Below are positions 35,110 through 46,994 of a stretch of 47,072 nucleotides of DNA, one piece after another. Position 1 is the stretch's first letter. Every line of letters begins with the position of its first letter. The notes beneath the pieces are model-generated. The model did no database searches. It worked only from the letters and a program-made list of their open reading frames with translations, and was not told the origin of the DNA. Source of the stretch: Nymphaea colorata (lineage: Eukaryota > Streptophyta > Magnoliopsida > Nymphaeales > Nymphaeaceae); NCBI RefSeq assembly GCF_008831285.2, contig NW_022205029.1:1-47072 (forward strand), given 5' to 3'. The translations under genes and the position numbers were made by a program.

Positions 35110-38100
35110 TCAAAAATTAAGAAGCATCATGAAAAGCACAATTAAAAGGGCCATTTTAATGTAGTTTTAGCTCGAGTATGTCACAATCACCTGGTTGTTG
35201 ACCACCCCCGATACAATAGGCCTCAGAGGAAACTATGTTGCAGCTATGTAATACAGCTCATATAGACTGTTCGGTTGGACTCCATTAAAAGTAACCTTCA
35301 GGGGTGCAACTCCTGTATATACTGCTCGAGCACAGCCATCCGCAATTTATCCATTCCAATTCTAACAGTTAAGAACCTGTTCAGCAGTCGGTGCGTAGTT
35401 TAGTCTAATATTCACGTAAGTTGTTCCATTGTTGTAATTGGCAATTTGCTTGTAGAGGACAAGGACAAAGTATACTGTTCCTACGTTTCCCACGATCTGA
35501 ACGTTATTCACCGTCAATACTGAATTTGAGGAGTTATAGGTTGGCGTCTAAAAATAGACAATCAGACCGCTTGCTTGCGAGTTTTGAGTCATTAGCCTGG
35601 CGTTATATTGGGTCATATAAGTTCCAGTTGCATAAGTAATGGAAAATTGGCTCTGAGCGGATGTCAAAGTAGCGGCTGAGAGCTGGCCCAATGCGTTGAA
35701 CATGTTGGTAAAGGCTGAAGGAGCAGGATCAGTTCCAGTTAAATAGGGATTCGTGACAAGATAGATACTAGTTCCAAGGGTTTATGTGGTGAATGATGAG
35801 CCAGTGTAAGTGTAATACCTATTGCCTACTGCTCGATTCCCGCATGAATTGCCTTCCATATCTACTAGGTACAGCTGCTAAGTGCCAGAGTTAAGGGTAA
35901 AATAGCAGAGCACGTTGTTTAGCTACTGAGGTGTTAAAGATTTACTAAATACCAAATTTGCCTTGATCAAAGATCCCCAAGTCATCGTTGACAACTGGAG
36001 ACAGTTAGCTACTGAAGCCACTCCAAAGGAATTCACTATATAGGCGCAAAGAGTATAGAAAGTCTAAGGGAGTAGGTTTTGGATTCTAACTGTCGAAGTG
36101 GAGGCAGTCTGGAAGAATTGGCCCAACCTGTTATCTTGGTCCTGTGTATAGATATGATTCAAAAAGTTAGACTGCGCTGCTAAGATCCATGTATTGGCTT
36201 TAAGATAGACCTGAATGGATTGGATATCTAGCGGTTGCATATTCTGGCCGAGTATCATGTGATAGAATATCAAACCGTCAACATTATTAGTGAAATTGAC
36301 ATCGAGGAAGGTCTTTTGCTGGTTGTTCAAAGAGAGTGTAATGGTGGGCGCAGTATTTGTAACGTTAGTAACTATGTTAATCAGGATCTGGTTGGAAGGA
36401 CTAAACGAATAGCTATTATAGTTGGTTCCAGTCAAGTAGAAGGTAATTGGGATTTGGGTGGCATTCAATGTGGAAGAAGAGCAAAATGAAAAAGTGCTAT
36501 TGTAATTTGTACGGTTGAAACTCATCTGCGAAAGAGTGGTAAGAGGATTTGGGAAAAAGTTATCTTGCGAGTATTGTGAATTGTCGAATGTGTAAGTTAT
36601 GGTGATGTCTTGGAAAGGAGGATTAGTCAGCGAGATGATGAAAGGATTGGTGCATCCGCCCTTTGGCATAGTCAGAGAAGATGGCAAAGTGATAGCAACA
36701 TGGTTGTTAGTGACTTGGATATTCATATTGAGCGAAATTTGATAGTTAGTATTGACTTCCTCTTGCTTTATAGCCTGGTAGAAGTAGACAACAGGGACTA
36801 TACTGCTATCAGCTCCAATGATAAAGCTTCTCTTGGCCACACCTATGGGAAGAAAAACACTGGCGGGACTAAAAACGAATCCGGAGCTGGTCAAGTTGAT
36901 ATTGATGTTTGACAAGAAGGTAAAATTATCGCTTGCCGTGATATCAATGGGATTGGAGTATGTGCCTGCAGTGATTACGATTGTTTGGTCATAGTTGAAA
37001 GATATATATTTGTTATTTTTGACAAAGGTGAGACGAGGAGCTGAGTTTCCTTCCACATCGGATGCAGAATAAATCGACATCTTATCGTTTGGGGTTATGG
37101 TAACGATGATCTAACTCATTTGAGTGGTGCATGGCAGTTTCGGCGTTGGCAAATTAGGAAACTCTACCCTAAAACGAGTCTGAAGAGGGATATTGATTGA
37201 AACTGGGATCTCAATTCTCCTATCTTTTACCACAGTGGTCGAGGATATCACGTTAGTACCATATACCAAGATGGCGTTGAGACCAATGTTGTTGAGATTG
37301 TCGAATTATATGGGAAGATCGATGTAGAGGAAAGATCCTAAAGTAATGGCAACGTTGCTTTGCAACTGAAACTGGGCATACAGACTTGAAAAGGAATAGA
37401 GAGCTGAAACTGAGACTCCGATCATATCAAGCACGTTAGTTATGCCACCTACTGTCTATTGAATGTTTTGCTACGGAAGGAGGAGAGTCCTTTCTGAATA
37501 GAGCAAGCTTGAAGAGTTTTGAAGCACTCCGATAAAGATGTACCTGCTTGGGTATGTATTGTTGGTGTAAAGTCTGCGAGGACAAGCCAAACCCACCACA
37601 CTTATCGTGTAAGGAGATCCCGCTACTTTGGTCTTAGGACTGCCAGTGATGATCAGCTGATATGGAGTGTTTGGATCTACATAGCAAGGGATAACAGCTG
37701 AATCGATGAGGCAATAGGCATCCTGCTGGAACAATTGAGGCGAGTAGTAAGAAGGGAAGTTAATGATCCACATCATGTTCTTATCGACGTTTAGATCGGT
37801 ATTGACTATGGTGAAATCGATCTATTGCTTGTATCCTTCTGTGTTAAAATATGAAATCATGCTGATGTTACTTGTAACTAGGTTGCTGAAGGTGGGAAAG
37901 ATGACGTTGGCTGAGTTGACAATCGTATAGGTGAAATCGTAGACTCTACGATAGATCATGTTGAAAGCTCCATTTGCTTGGGAAGCTGGTGTGCATATAC
38001 CATAAATAGTCATTACATAATTGCTTGAGATAAGCTGAGTAGGGTCTACGAAGGAAAAGATGATAAGATAGTTGACATTATCGATGGAAAATAAAGGATA

Positions 38101-41100
38101 TAATACCACTCCATCTTCCCTTGTTATGATGATATTGAGCCGAGAAGCTTAGGTATTAACATCACTCAAATCTTGCCCAATCACAAAGCAAAACTCTTCA
38201 TCTTTGTATAACATTCTTGGAAGGTAAAACTTAATTGACATTGTGTTGTAACTCAAGGGATTGTTATATGAATACAAGATTTGCGTGAGACTGATATAAT
38301 CGAGACTGGCGATAGTAGTCATTAAGATTCTGACACCAGTTTCAATCACATATTGAATGGCGGGATCATAAAGATACAGCGTCATACTTTGACTCAAAGA
38401 ATTATTAGAAATTCCCATACCGTAAACAACAAGTGTGAAGTTGCCAGCAACATAAAAGCCTTATGAGCCAAGCAGAGTAACTGTAACATTAGTATTATCA
38501 GTGCTTGAAGAACAACTGACAGGTATTGACGATCCATTTGAAGAAGCAGTTAAGAAGCAAGTATTAGTAGCAACTGTCATACCACTGAGAGAGACTCGCA
38601 AATTGCCGTTAGCAAGGAGAGGATTAGTTGTTCCAAATCTAATGGTGCAATAGGTGCTGACTACTCCAATGGCATTGTCTTGGCAACTGATAGTGAGGGA
38701 TTGCAATGGGCAAGAGTAAAGAATACCTCCGTTGGTCATCAGGAAAGAATTGGAAGCGGCCATCATCTGATCAGACATCCTCGTCACATAGATATAGTAG
38801 TTAGGTAGATCGTATGTGTAGGGCATATGGACATTGTCCAAATAGAAAGTAAAGGGATTGACTGCTGAAACGTAGGAAAAAGGAATCACTGTTAGATACA
38901 TGCCTCCAGCCACGTAGAGAGCAAGTGGTGCCATATTATTCGATCCAAAAGTGGCAGGCGTAGTCATTCCTAATGTAGCTGACGTTAATGTACTGACTCC
39001 GTTTTCAAAGAACGACCATTGGGTTGAAAGGATTACAAAGGATTGCCCTCCTGTCTGAATTCCACCGTTGAAGACATTCAGAGACACGTTCCTGCGATAT
39101 GAGCCTGCTTTTCCTGATATGTCTGCACCTAGGGTGGAAATGGCTCCAGTGGGACCTGAAATCCATGAGCCGGACCAGCGATAGTAAGATCCAGCATATG
39201 AAAAAAGCCAATCTTTGTTCAGAAGATTGTAGAATCCCATGTGGTAGTAAAAGTAATTGCTATTTGCGTTGATCTGCGTATCGGGTATGATGATATGGAA
39301 AGAAGTGTTGGAGTAGGAAAGGTCTAAGAAGGTGACTGCAATTTTATCGTATAAGAAGATTTGATTTTGATTATAAGGAGATCCTGCTCCTTTGTAGTAA
39401 GTGCATCTAACAGGGATGTTGCTTGTGCAAGGATAGGTTTGCATGTTACCAACTGAAGTGATGCTCTGGAAACCATAATTGGCAAAGAAGACGACTGTTA
39501 GTTGTTGATTTGGCTGCACAACTAGGTTGAGCTGGGAGGAAATGGTTGACTAGAATCTCAAAAAGCCAGGGTAGGTCTGGTAATTAGTGGCTCCAGCTGT
39601 AGAGTAAAAATTGTTGACATAGTTAAAATTAATACCAGAAAGAGTGCCATAAGCAGGCATTGCGTGGACGTATGTCATTGTTAGATAGGTAGTGGGATTC
39701 ACGACGTCGCTCTTATATAGAGCCATGTACATGGGATATAAGTTCTTATTTGAAGAGCTAAGACTAAACATCAGATTTTTTAGAGTGATATACGTTAATG
39801 AAGAAAATGGGAAGAGATTAGGGACAGTGGCACTGTAGACTGAATTGGCCTTGATGGTCATTCTAAAAAAGTTGGGCGTTTGGAAGTAGGTGACAAGACA
39901 AGCATTATTGACCCAAGAAGGCCGTAAAGATGTCTGGTAGAGAGTGCAATCATTATTTTGGTCGAAGCTAGAAGAGATGATAACGTTTGGACTGAAGTAA
40001 AGATCGATGTAAGAGCTGGAACTTGTTGCAATTGAGCCTATTCCTTGATTGATGACAAGTGTAAAGGTTTGACTTGTATCTATGGTGGCTGTGGATTTCA
40101 CTTGTTCGACTCTACTGAAGATATTATCTGTAAACTGGTTGTAGAAGCTGCTGGAAGCAACTGGACTGCTTTATACCAGACCATAATAGACGTATGTTGG
40201 AGCAGTAGCTGTGATCACTGCATTTGTATCGATAACTGCAGTCACCTGGAATAAGCTGGACGTGGTAATCGTCATTTGGAAGGTTACTGTGACCACTGTT
40301 CCGACCGGAATGGGCCCCATTGAGGAAATAGTTAGAGAAGTTCCTGTGTAGGCGTAAACGGGAGTATATGTTAGACTTTGGAAGCTGGAGTAAGCTGTTC
40401 CTGATATCATGTTCGCATTCAGGAGCTGGATCATGATGCTGTATCCGTCGGGGACTGAATACGGAATCGATATCTGAAGCTGCACGAACTGATTTATGTT
40501 TTGGTAAAATTGCATTGGTCCTTGGAATGTTGCTCCATAGGGCAGGCCAAGGGTGAGAGTGAGTGGGTAGCTGACGGTAGCGATGGGATAAAGCATCTAA
40601 AATGCCTCCAGAGGGGTGAGCGTGTTGAAGTTCAAGCTGTATATGGAGATGTTGGTGGTGGCAATCAAAAACGGATTATTTATTTGATTTATCTAAATTA
40701 TTTTAAATGTACTTGGACGATGAACTTCCTTCCACTCACGAATTGCTCATTAAAAACTAACACGAATACGTTGGGAGAAACTATCTAGTAGGAGTATATC
40801 GTAGGCGCACTATAGAGAGCGATAGGAGAGGTTGCGAAAAGTGTTGACTGGAAGACAGTCGGTATGGAGCCAACAGAGAAGGTGAAGGGATATTGCATGA
40901 CGAAGATGAAGGTGGATAAAGTTGTAGAGATGGCTTGGCTGATTGTTACTTAGGCCCTCAGGCTGGAGGTGGATCCGGGACTGTTGGAGCTGAGGGTGTT
41001 GAGGATGCTCACGCCCATCAGGTTGGTGATGGGTGGGTTGTTCATCACAGAGCCGAAGTTAGAATTGACTTCGTAGATGAGTCCGTTATAGCTCATCGTG

Positions 41101-41549
41101 CACACCTCAATGCTCGGCGATATTTTCTGTATGCTGGGAATCACATCGTAGAGGTGCAATTGGAGAGAGTATGCAGTGTTTGCCAAAAGGTTATTTTTGA
41201 TGAGGATGGCTACGGTCTTCGTGATGGATAATTTGGAGTTAAACTTCTGCACTTGTGCGGTGGTGATGGTGAGGGGAAAAGTTGGAGTGGCGAGGTTGGT
41301 GCATGCTATCGTGATTGTGGAGTTGACTATGATGCAATTGTAGGGGGTGATGCTGGGACTGTACCAGTCCATGGTGACCAGGATGTAAGAATTGCTTGGG
41401 AGGGCCTTTGTTAGGGTAAAGGGAATGATGTAGATGGAAGGAGAGTTTTAGGTATTTGGGAACAATCTGATATCACCTGCCGGCGCCAACCCATTAAAGA
41501 GCGGAAGGGCTAGTGCTATTATTAATATGACTGCTATGTTCCTTAACAT
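35110..41549 (-). CDS. Giant cell-surface/extracellular protein with GPI-like tail
   Basis: About 2,145 residues in one gene that standard-code reading would split into about ten pieces. The N-terminus MLRNIAVILIIALALPLFNG is a signal peptide. The body is Ser/Thr/Asn/Tyr-rich and beta-strand-like, with many N-x-S/T sequons (for example NRTNYNSTFSF, NVTNTAPTITLSL) and scattered Cys, resembling stacked Ig/cadherin-like modules. The C-terminus ends in a hydrophobic stretch with no cytoplasmic tail (MALLIVLFMMLLNF then TGA), as in GPI-anchor signals. Likely a secreted or GPI-anchored coat or matrix protein. A few small frame breaks may exist between 37080-37470 and 40600-40950. No named domain recognised. 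Confidence 0.75.
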
Positions 41550-41848
41550 CTTATTATGATTTATATTTAATTGACTATCAATCCAAGATGAAATATTTAA
41601 CCTTTAGACAAAAACCATCAAATTAGTTCTCAAAAATAGTGGCCTACCTTTCTAATATTCCTGATCACTTTCCAAACAATAAAAAAAGAAAAATAGGAAA
41701 AAAACCTTTATTTTTGCAAACTTTTATCTTTTTTATTAAAATCCTATGCTTACAGGTTGCTGTCATTTGTCATTTGACGGCTTATACTGCATTTTTATAT
41801 AAGGAATAGTATGCCTATAAACATGGAATATAACATAAATCATTGGCT

Positions 41849-42624
41849 TCACTTCCAGACCAAATACAAATTGATGATGGAGGAGATGAGGCCAATCACA
41901 CTGATCAACTTTGGATTGATCGTGAAAAGTCTCCCAGTAAAGTCATTGTGGCTTGTTATTGCATCGAGCATATACTTGATAATAACCATCTTATTTTTAG
42001 ATCTTGCCTCTTCGTCCTTAATTCGAGTATGCTCGTATATATGATAGATGAGCCATCCACAGCACTCGAAGAAGTAGGTATTGACCACGTTCTTTCTCAA
42101 ATGAGGGATTAGATTGTCCTATTTTATTAGCTTTAGTTGCAGGAGAAATGCTAGGATGTCATTTAAATCTCCGAACATGAGAATTGCCTTAAATATGATC
42201 ATCAACCTATCCACCGTTGAAGTCTTTTCCTTCCTGAAAAAGGAGATATATTATCTCACGATCATCAGTACTCTATTATAGCGAAGCAATCTCCTCAGTT
42301 GGCCGATTTATCCACTTAGCTTTTCAAAACTTTTTGCATGCTCCAAAAGATCAAAATTCCTGCCAACCTTAATCAAAGCTGAAAGTAGTCTGATAATCTA
42401 AGTCACGCACTTCTTACCTTATCAGAGGAAAAGGTTCCTTGGCTTATATTTGCAACGATGCTATGATGCTTATCAACCTCATGGGCGGCCACTGACAGAG
42501 ATAGAGCTAATCTCTCAATGGGAGTCTATTCTAGCTCAAAGACTGATGCTTCAGCCTGAGTGGTAGCTTCATCCTTATCCCCACTCATGCTCCTTCTCAA
42601 AGAGGGTTGTTGAATTGCTGCCAT
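41849..42624 (-). CDS. PEX11: Peroxisomal membrane protein PEX11
   Basis: About 258 residues. Elements in order: SDKVRS..VTEIIRLLSALIK (family 'DKxxRxxQY' helix), EKLSGEIGQLRRLLRYNR, MFGDLNDILAFLLQLKLI, NTYFFECCGWLIYHIYEH and the C-terminal hydrophobic NPKLISVIGLISSIINLYLV, which matches the PEX11 'NPKxxGLxGxxSSxxxL' anchor. PEX11 elongates peroxisomes before division. One base is missing near 42410, at a spot that also mimics a GTAAGA...CAG intron; the exon reading fits the family better. It implies the cell has peroxisomes. Confidence 0.85.
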
Positions 42625-42786
42625 TACCTATATCTTGTAGAATTATCACAATCATCACTATCATAAATGTAAGATATTAATGACCACATTTAATTAGCTC
42701 TTATAATCTCGCCGAAATGTAAAGATTGGAGATGTGGCCCATAGGGATTAGAATGATATCAAAGAGATAATAGAAATGTTAGTTGA

Positions 42787-44175
42787 TCATTTTTTTGCAC
42801 CGAGCTGCTTTGTGTTGGGTTGGGATGCAACTTTGTCACCGCTAGGGTTTGATGGGTTGGCGTTTGGATCAGAATTTGCGGGTTTTGCGTTTGGATCGGA
42901 ATTTGCAGGCTTGGAATTCGGATCAGCATTTGGATCTGCGTTGGGATCGGCATTGGGATTGGCATTTGGGTCAGCATTAGGGTCGTTGTTTGATTAGCCT
43001 TTGCGGGATTATACTTTTTGGTAGAGCATATTTCCTCGGAGTCTGGCTTTCTTGAGATACTTAACTATCGCTTTTTGCCTTTTATTTTATTTGGCGAGCT
43101 CTTTTGCATTTGAAGCCTTAGTTTTGGGTTCTTCATCTTCTTCATTCCCTTCCTCCTCGTTTTATTCTTCAATCTATTCGTTCTGTTACTTTGGATTTTC
43201 TTCTTATTTTTTGCTATTTTCCGATTTCCTGAGAGGAGACAGTCTTCTGAAATTTTATCTTGCTTTTTATTTGGGAGGGATATATTAATTCGTTGGTTAT
43301 TTGGGTGGCGCCTTCCTTTTCAAATCTTAAATTCTCACTCTCGGTGGCGATATTTTTCGAGTGTTTGCTCTTTATTTTTCCACATATTCAAAGGTATTAG
43401 AATCGTTGAACTCGTTATTGAAGGAATAATTCATCGGACGAGGGCTTTTTTACCAAGAAATGTTACTTAGCTCCGACCCTTTCAATGGATTTGATAGCGA
43501 AGAATGAACAATTGAGCTTTGATTGGTCTTTGGGGTGTAGGAATTTAATTTGTAAGGAGAATCTTTCGTAATATCCCCTCTGAAGCTTTTATTCTTTGGA
43601 GAGTAATTATAATCCTTCCCAGATTCATATTTGTTTTATCTTTGCGTCATTTTCTCCTTATTTTTCCTAGTAAGCTCGCGCAGGTTGCTGATTATCTCTT
43701 CACATTGGCTGAGATACTGCTCCGTCTTCTCGTCTTCACTGTCTTCTACTTTTTTATTCAAAGGTTTTTCGTTTTAAAAAGTGGCGCTAGTGGAGGCTCT
43801 CCTTCTTTAAGTCGGTTTCTACTACCTGCTTGATCTCTTTTTTCGTCGGTTCACGTAGCTTTGGTACTCAGGATTGCTTTGTTTTCCGTTTTCTTGATCC
43901 GATTCATAATTTTTGCGTTTTGGAGGGATGATAGGCAGAAATGTAGATGATTCCTGGAGAAAGGGAGAGGACCGATTTTCATATTTATTAGGCTCGTAGT
44001 CACTATCATTATTATTCGGCTATGTTTTGTACCGATTCTGAGGAGCCTATTTTCCAGGTTTGCTTTCTTTGGCTTTGCGTTTGTACTTCTCTTCCTCTTC
44101 GAGCATTTCCCGATAGATCTTCTCCTTTATTCTCCTCTACATGCGCTGCATGAGGTCTTCGCTGACTCCGTACAT
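42787..44175 (-). CDS. Charged protein with C-terminal NPNA/DPNA repeats
   Basis: Clean 462-residue gene. N-terminal and central parts are Lys/Glu/Ser/Asn-rich and disordered, with a short coiled coil ([20 protein letters not shown]) and an acidic block ([17 protein letters not shown]) that only becomes continuous when TAA is read as Glu. After a basic [16 protein letters not shown] segment come tandem tetrapeptides: [19 protein letters not shown], then [20 protein letters not shown], ending QLGAKK before TGA. There is no signal peptide. The repeats resemble other Asn-Pro tetrapeptide proteins only by composition. Function unknown. Confidence 0.75.
42830..42995 (-). repeat. Tandem 12-bp repeats encoding DPNA/NPNA
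   Basis: Direct repeats of GATCCAAACGCN type on the minus strand, with synonymous third-base variation between units, coding Asp-Pro-Asn-Ala and Asn-Pro-Asn-Ala. The synonymous changes show selection on the peptide rather than a recent slippage product. Confidence 0.75.
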
Positions 44176-44488
44176 TTTATTAATGATAATTAAAAACACT
44201 AAGTTTCATCAGATTATCAAAAACCAAGCAAAATAACATTATTCATTAGCTTTTCTATTAGTTATCTCAACTTACACCATTAATCACGATTTTTAATAAT
44301 CTTTGACAGGTAAAGTCTGAGATTGCTTGGCAAATCCAAATTAATAATGTGAATCTCCACCCAAATCTTTCTCACTTTTTCCCCCTGATTCCATAGGCTA
44401 GCTTTTTGTTCCGTAGGGATACACAAATTTATCCGTCCTGTTTTTAAATTAACTATTAATCAAATTAAAAACCTATCAGAGAGGGAGG
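44176..44488. other. Divergent intergenic region
   Basis: About 310 bp, AT-rich, between the NPNA-repeat gene (minus) and the LC8 gene (plus). It should hold both promoters. I see no RNA gene or motif. Confidence 0.4.
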
Positions 44489-44788
44489 ATGAACTGGCAG
44501 ACGAACTCCAACAGGCTCAACGGCATCAACGTAAAGCAAAGCGACATGAATTTCGAGAACAAATTATTGATAACACAGCTCCTGGCCTAGATATGCCAGC
44601 AAGGGGACTTCTCTCCCAGTCAAATAAGCAAATTGATGACAGAGAAATTGAATTCCATAATGACGGAGGGGTGGATTTGCCTCATTGGCAAAAATTTCAT
44701 TGCTTGCATTACTCACGAGCCGAGGACCTTCATTCGGATGTGCTTTAATGGGTATAACTTCATCGTATATCGGGCCATTTCCAATTGA
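44489..44788 (+). CDS. Dynein light chain, LC8/DYNLL type
   Basis: Clean 99-residue gene. The C-terminal half is the LC8 fold: SKLMTEKLNSIMTEGWICLI, then GKNFIACITHEPRTFIRMCF, matching the family '[23 protein letters not shown]'. LC8 dimers bind short linear motifs in dynein intermediate chains and many partners. The N-terminal 35 residues are longer and more polar than in canonical LC8 (89 residues), so this is probably one of the divergent LC8 paralogues common in ciliates. It converges with the coiled-coil gene downstream. Confidence 0.85.
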
Positions 44789-44941
44789 TCTCATTCTTAT
44801 CCATAACAGATCCTTATGCGTATGAATAAGTTATCTTGATCTTGATTCTGGCATTCCCTTTTATAGGGGAAGGAATGCGAATTTTTTACTTTACTTGTAT
44901 TTTTCATGAATTTCCTTCTTGATTATAGTTAAATACAGTGA

Positions 44942-45343
44942 TCATTTGGTTTGCTGATTTTTCGAGAAGGTGGAAGCCTTGAGGTTGATACTGTGTATTT
45001 AATCGGCCATCGTTGTTATTTCTATCATTTCTGGTGATGCCTTTTGATAGGCCAGCAACATGGAAGTCTCCTCCAACAACTTGCCTGCCTGCTTGTTGAT
45101 GACAGATAGCTCCTCCATAGCTGGTATATACTCTGCGATTATCCTGCTGATGTGGGCATTCAACTTTATTTGCAATTTTTGCCTTTCTGGCGTGCTCTGT
45201 TTCTTCGCTAGATCTTCAATCTCTTTTGAACTTTTTCGCATGGAGGTCAAATACTTCTACTTATCGGTCCAAATGGTGACTGTTTTCTTGTTTAATCGTT
45301 TCATTTAATTGAGCGCGACGGCCAAATCGACTATATGCTCCAT
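44942..45343 (-). CDS. Small coiled-coil protein
   Basis: Clean 133-residue gene, MEHIVDLAVALNEMKRLNKK to STFSKNQQTK. Helical almost throughout, with heptads in KEIEDLAKKQSTPERQKLQI and IPAMEELSVINKQAGKLLEE. There is no signal peptide. Size and helicity would suit a small adaptor or complex subunit (mediator- or biogenesis-type), but I do not recognise it. Confidence 0.6.
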
Positions 45344-45887
45344 AACGATGGTAAAGGCACTCTAAATAACTTTTATAAAAAATAGGTTGAAAATATGAAA
45401 AAAGAAGCGATTCTGTTAACCCCAGGCAGTTTAAGAGTTAAACCAATATTTTTTAATATTTGTGGTGGTATTTAAATGAATTAATTATGATTATTGAGCA
45501 TATCATCATATTAACTTTTAGAATGCTTAGCAAAGAAAATATTTTTTTACTATGTAAATGGCTGCCTGGTAGGGATTCTTGGGAGGTAAGCATCGTAAGG
45601 TTGGTTGGATATCATTTGGGATTCAGATGTCATCAAAATCATCATCTTAATTGAGAGCAATATTTATCAACTCCGAAAAATTGAATAAAGAAAATAAAGT
45701 CATCAAAGTAGAGATAGAAAAGATGCCTAAACATTGGTATAGATTTAAAGGCCTATTTTTGAAGATTGTGTATATTTATTTAATTTTTTAAGTAAATAAA
45801 CTTCTTGGAACCGCATAGAAAAGCAGAAATATGATTTATTTTTGAATAGATATGAATGGGGATGCATTAAAACGATGAAGGACAGAA
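45344..45887. other. Intergenic, nothing recognised
   Basis: About 540 bp of AT-rich sequence. Short open stretches exist on both strands but none has a motif, a plausible start context or a length beyond chance. Confidence 0.5.
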
Positions 45888-46351
45888 TCATGAATTGGGA
45901 AGTTGGGGAATATAGAGCATGTACCAGGGAGGGAGCTGGTGTTATAAGTTCCACCAAAACATGGAAAATGCTGATGTTTGGTCCCTATTTGATCCCGTAT
46001 AGGAAGTAGAGAGGGATAAGCTAGCATTCAGATCCCTTCCCTCTTGAATTCCATTTGGATTTGGAGTGAATTCTATATTTTCTTCCAATTTTGGAGCCTG
46101 TTCTTAAACTTGCTTTTCCTTAGACACCCGCTTCTCCTTACTTTCCCTGCTCTCGAAGAAGGTTCCCTCTTCTTTGAAGCGTTTGAATATCAGCTTGGCC
46201 GTGGAAGATTTTACCCCCAGAATTCTTGAGGCTCTTGCTATCTGCATACCGTCTTAAATCACCATTTTGACAAGTTTTTGTCTTCTCTACGTGATGGCAC
46301 AGTTACCTTAAGGGAGATCTTAGCATACTTGGGCCTGTATTGGGTTTTCAT
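45888..46351 (-). CDS. Subtelomeric helix-turn-helix protein
   Basis: 147 residues after removing one 20-nt intron (46287-46306), which joins YAKISLK to RRQKLVKMVIEDGMQIA exactly in frame. Residues 10-60 are an HTH like the N-terminus of Tc1/mariner- and IS630-type transposases and related regulators: RRQKLVKMVIEDGMQIARAS, then RILGVKSSTAKLIFKRFKEE. The rest is low-complexity, with no DDE catalytic domain. It is therefore not an active transposase: a stand-alone DNA-binding protein or a domesticated fragment. It is the last gene before the right telomere. Confidence 0.7.
46287..46306 (-). other. 20-nt spliceosomal intron in HTH gene
   Basis: GTAACTGTGCCATCACGTAG on the minus strand, phase 0. 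Removal restores a continuous HTH domain. It is the third intron of exactly 20 nt on this chromosome. Confidence 0.85.
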
Positions 46352-46994
46352 ACTTAAATAATATAATATTGGATTTGATAACTATGCTTTTAAAGTAATT
46401 ACATCAGAAATCATATATAATTTAGAAGCTATTATAAATCATCTACCTATTTAAAACTTACCTTTTTCCTAATATTTTCTCATTTATACTCCTTTACTCC
46501 TTCAGCACCATTGAAAAGTGGTGGCTTTGCACCGAAATGACTACCCCCAAGGTCTATCGGAAATATTGATGATATTAGATGGATATTTGATCATGCAACC
46601 TTATGAGTATGGCATTTGGCGACAATTGTTAAATCACGGTTGGTTAATATAACAAAGTAAGAATGCTGCTACGAGCCGATGACCTTTGGATTGGCAATAT
46701 ATTTCTTTATCGATATATGAATTCTTAAAAGGAAAAGCATATTGAAACTGAATCTCACCTAATTAGGACATGAGAATTTACAATTTTGATGAATTATCAT
46801 TATCAATTTCTTATGGCACATCTACAACTTTTATAAAAACGGAAAAAATCAATTCCAATTCATTATTAGACGAATATTTTAATTAAAGCAAGCCCATTAC
46901 CAAAAAAATGATTGACGGAATCAAAAAGAATAGACCTATGATGGTTAGGCATTTAGTTAATTATCTTGATATTTTGATATTTGTACAGAAGATA
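46352..46994. other. Right subtelomeric region, no gene seen
   Basis: About 640 bp, strongly AT-rich, between the HTH start and the telomere. No coding, RNA or repeat signal recognised. Confidence 0.5.

Noticed and set aside
42405-42432. 28-nt GTAAGA...TATCAG intron in PEX11
   Set aside because: Keeping it as exon with one base restored gives a continuous PEX11 helix (VTEIIRLLSALIKVG), a better fit to the family than splicing it out.
42776-43288. Plus-strand Gly/Phe/Ser-rich frames
   Set aside because: They are the complement of the NPNA/Glu-rich gene on the minus strand, which is longer, clean and ends in a proper TGA.
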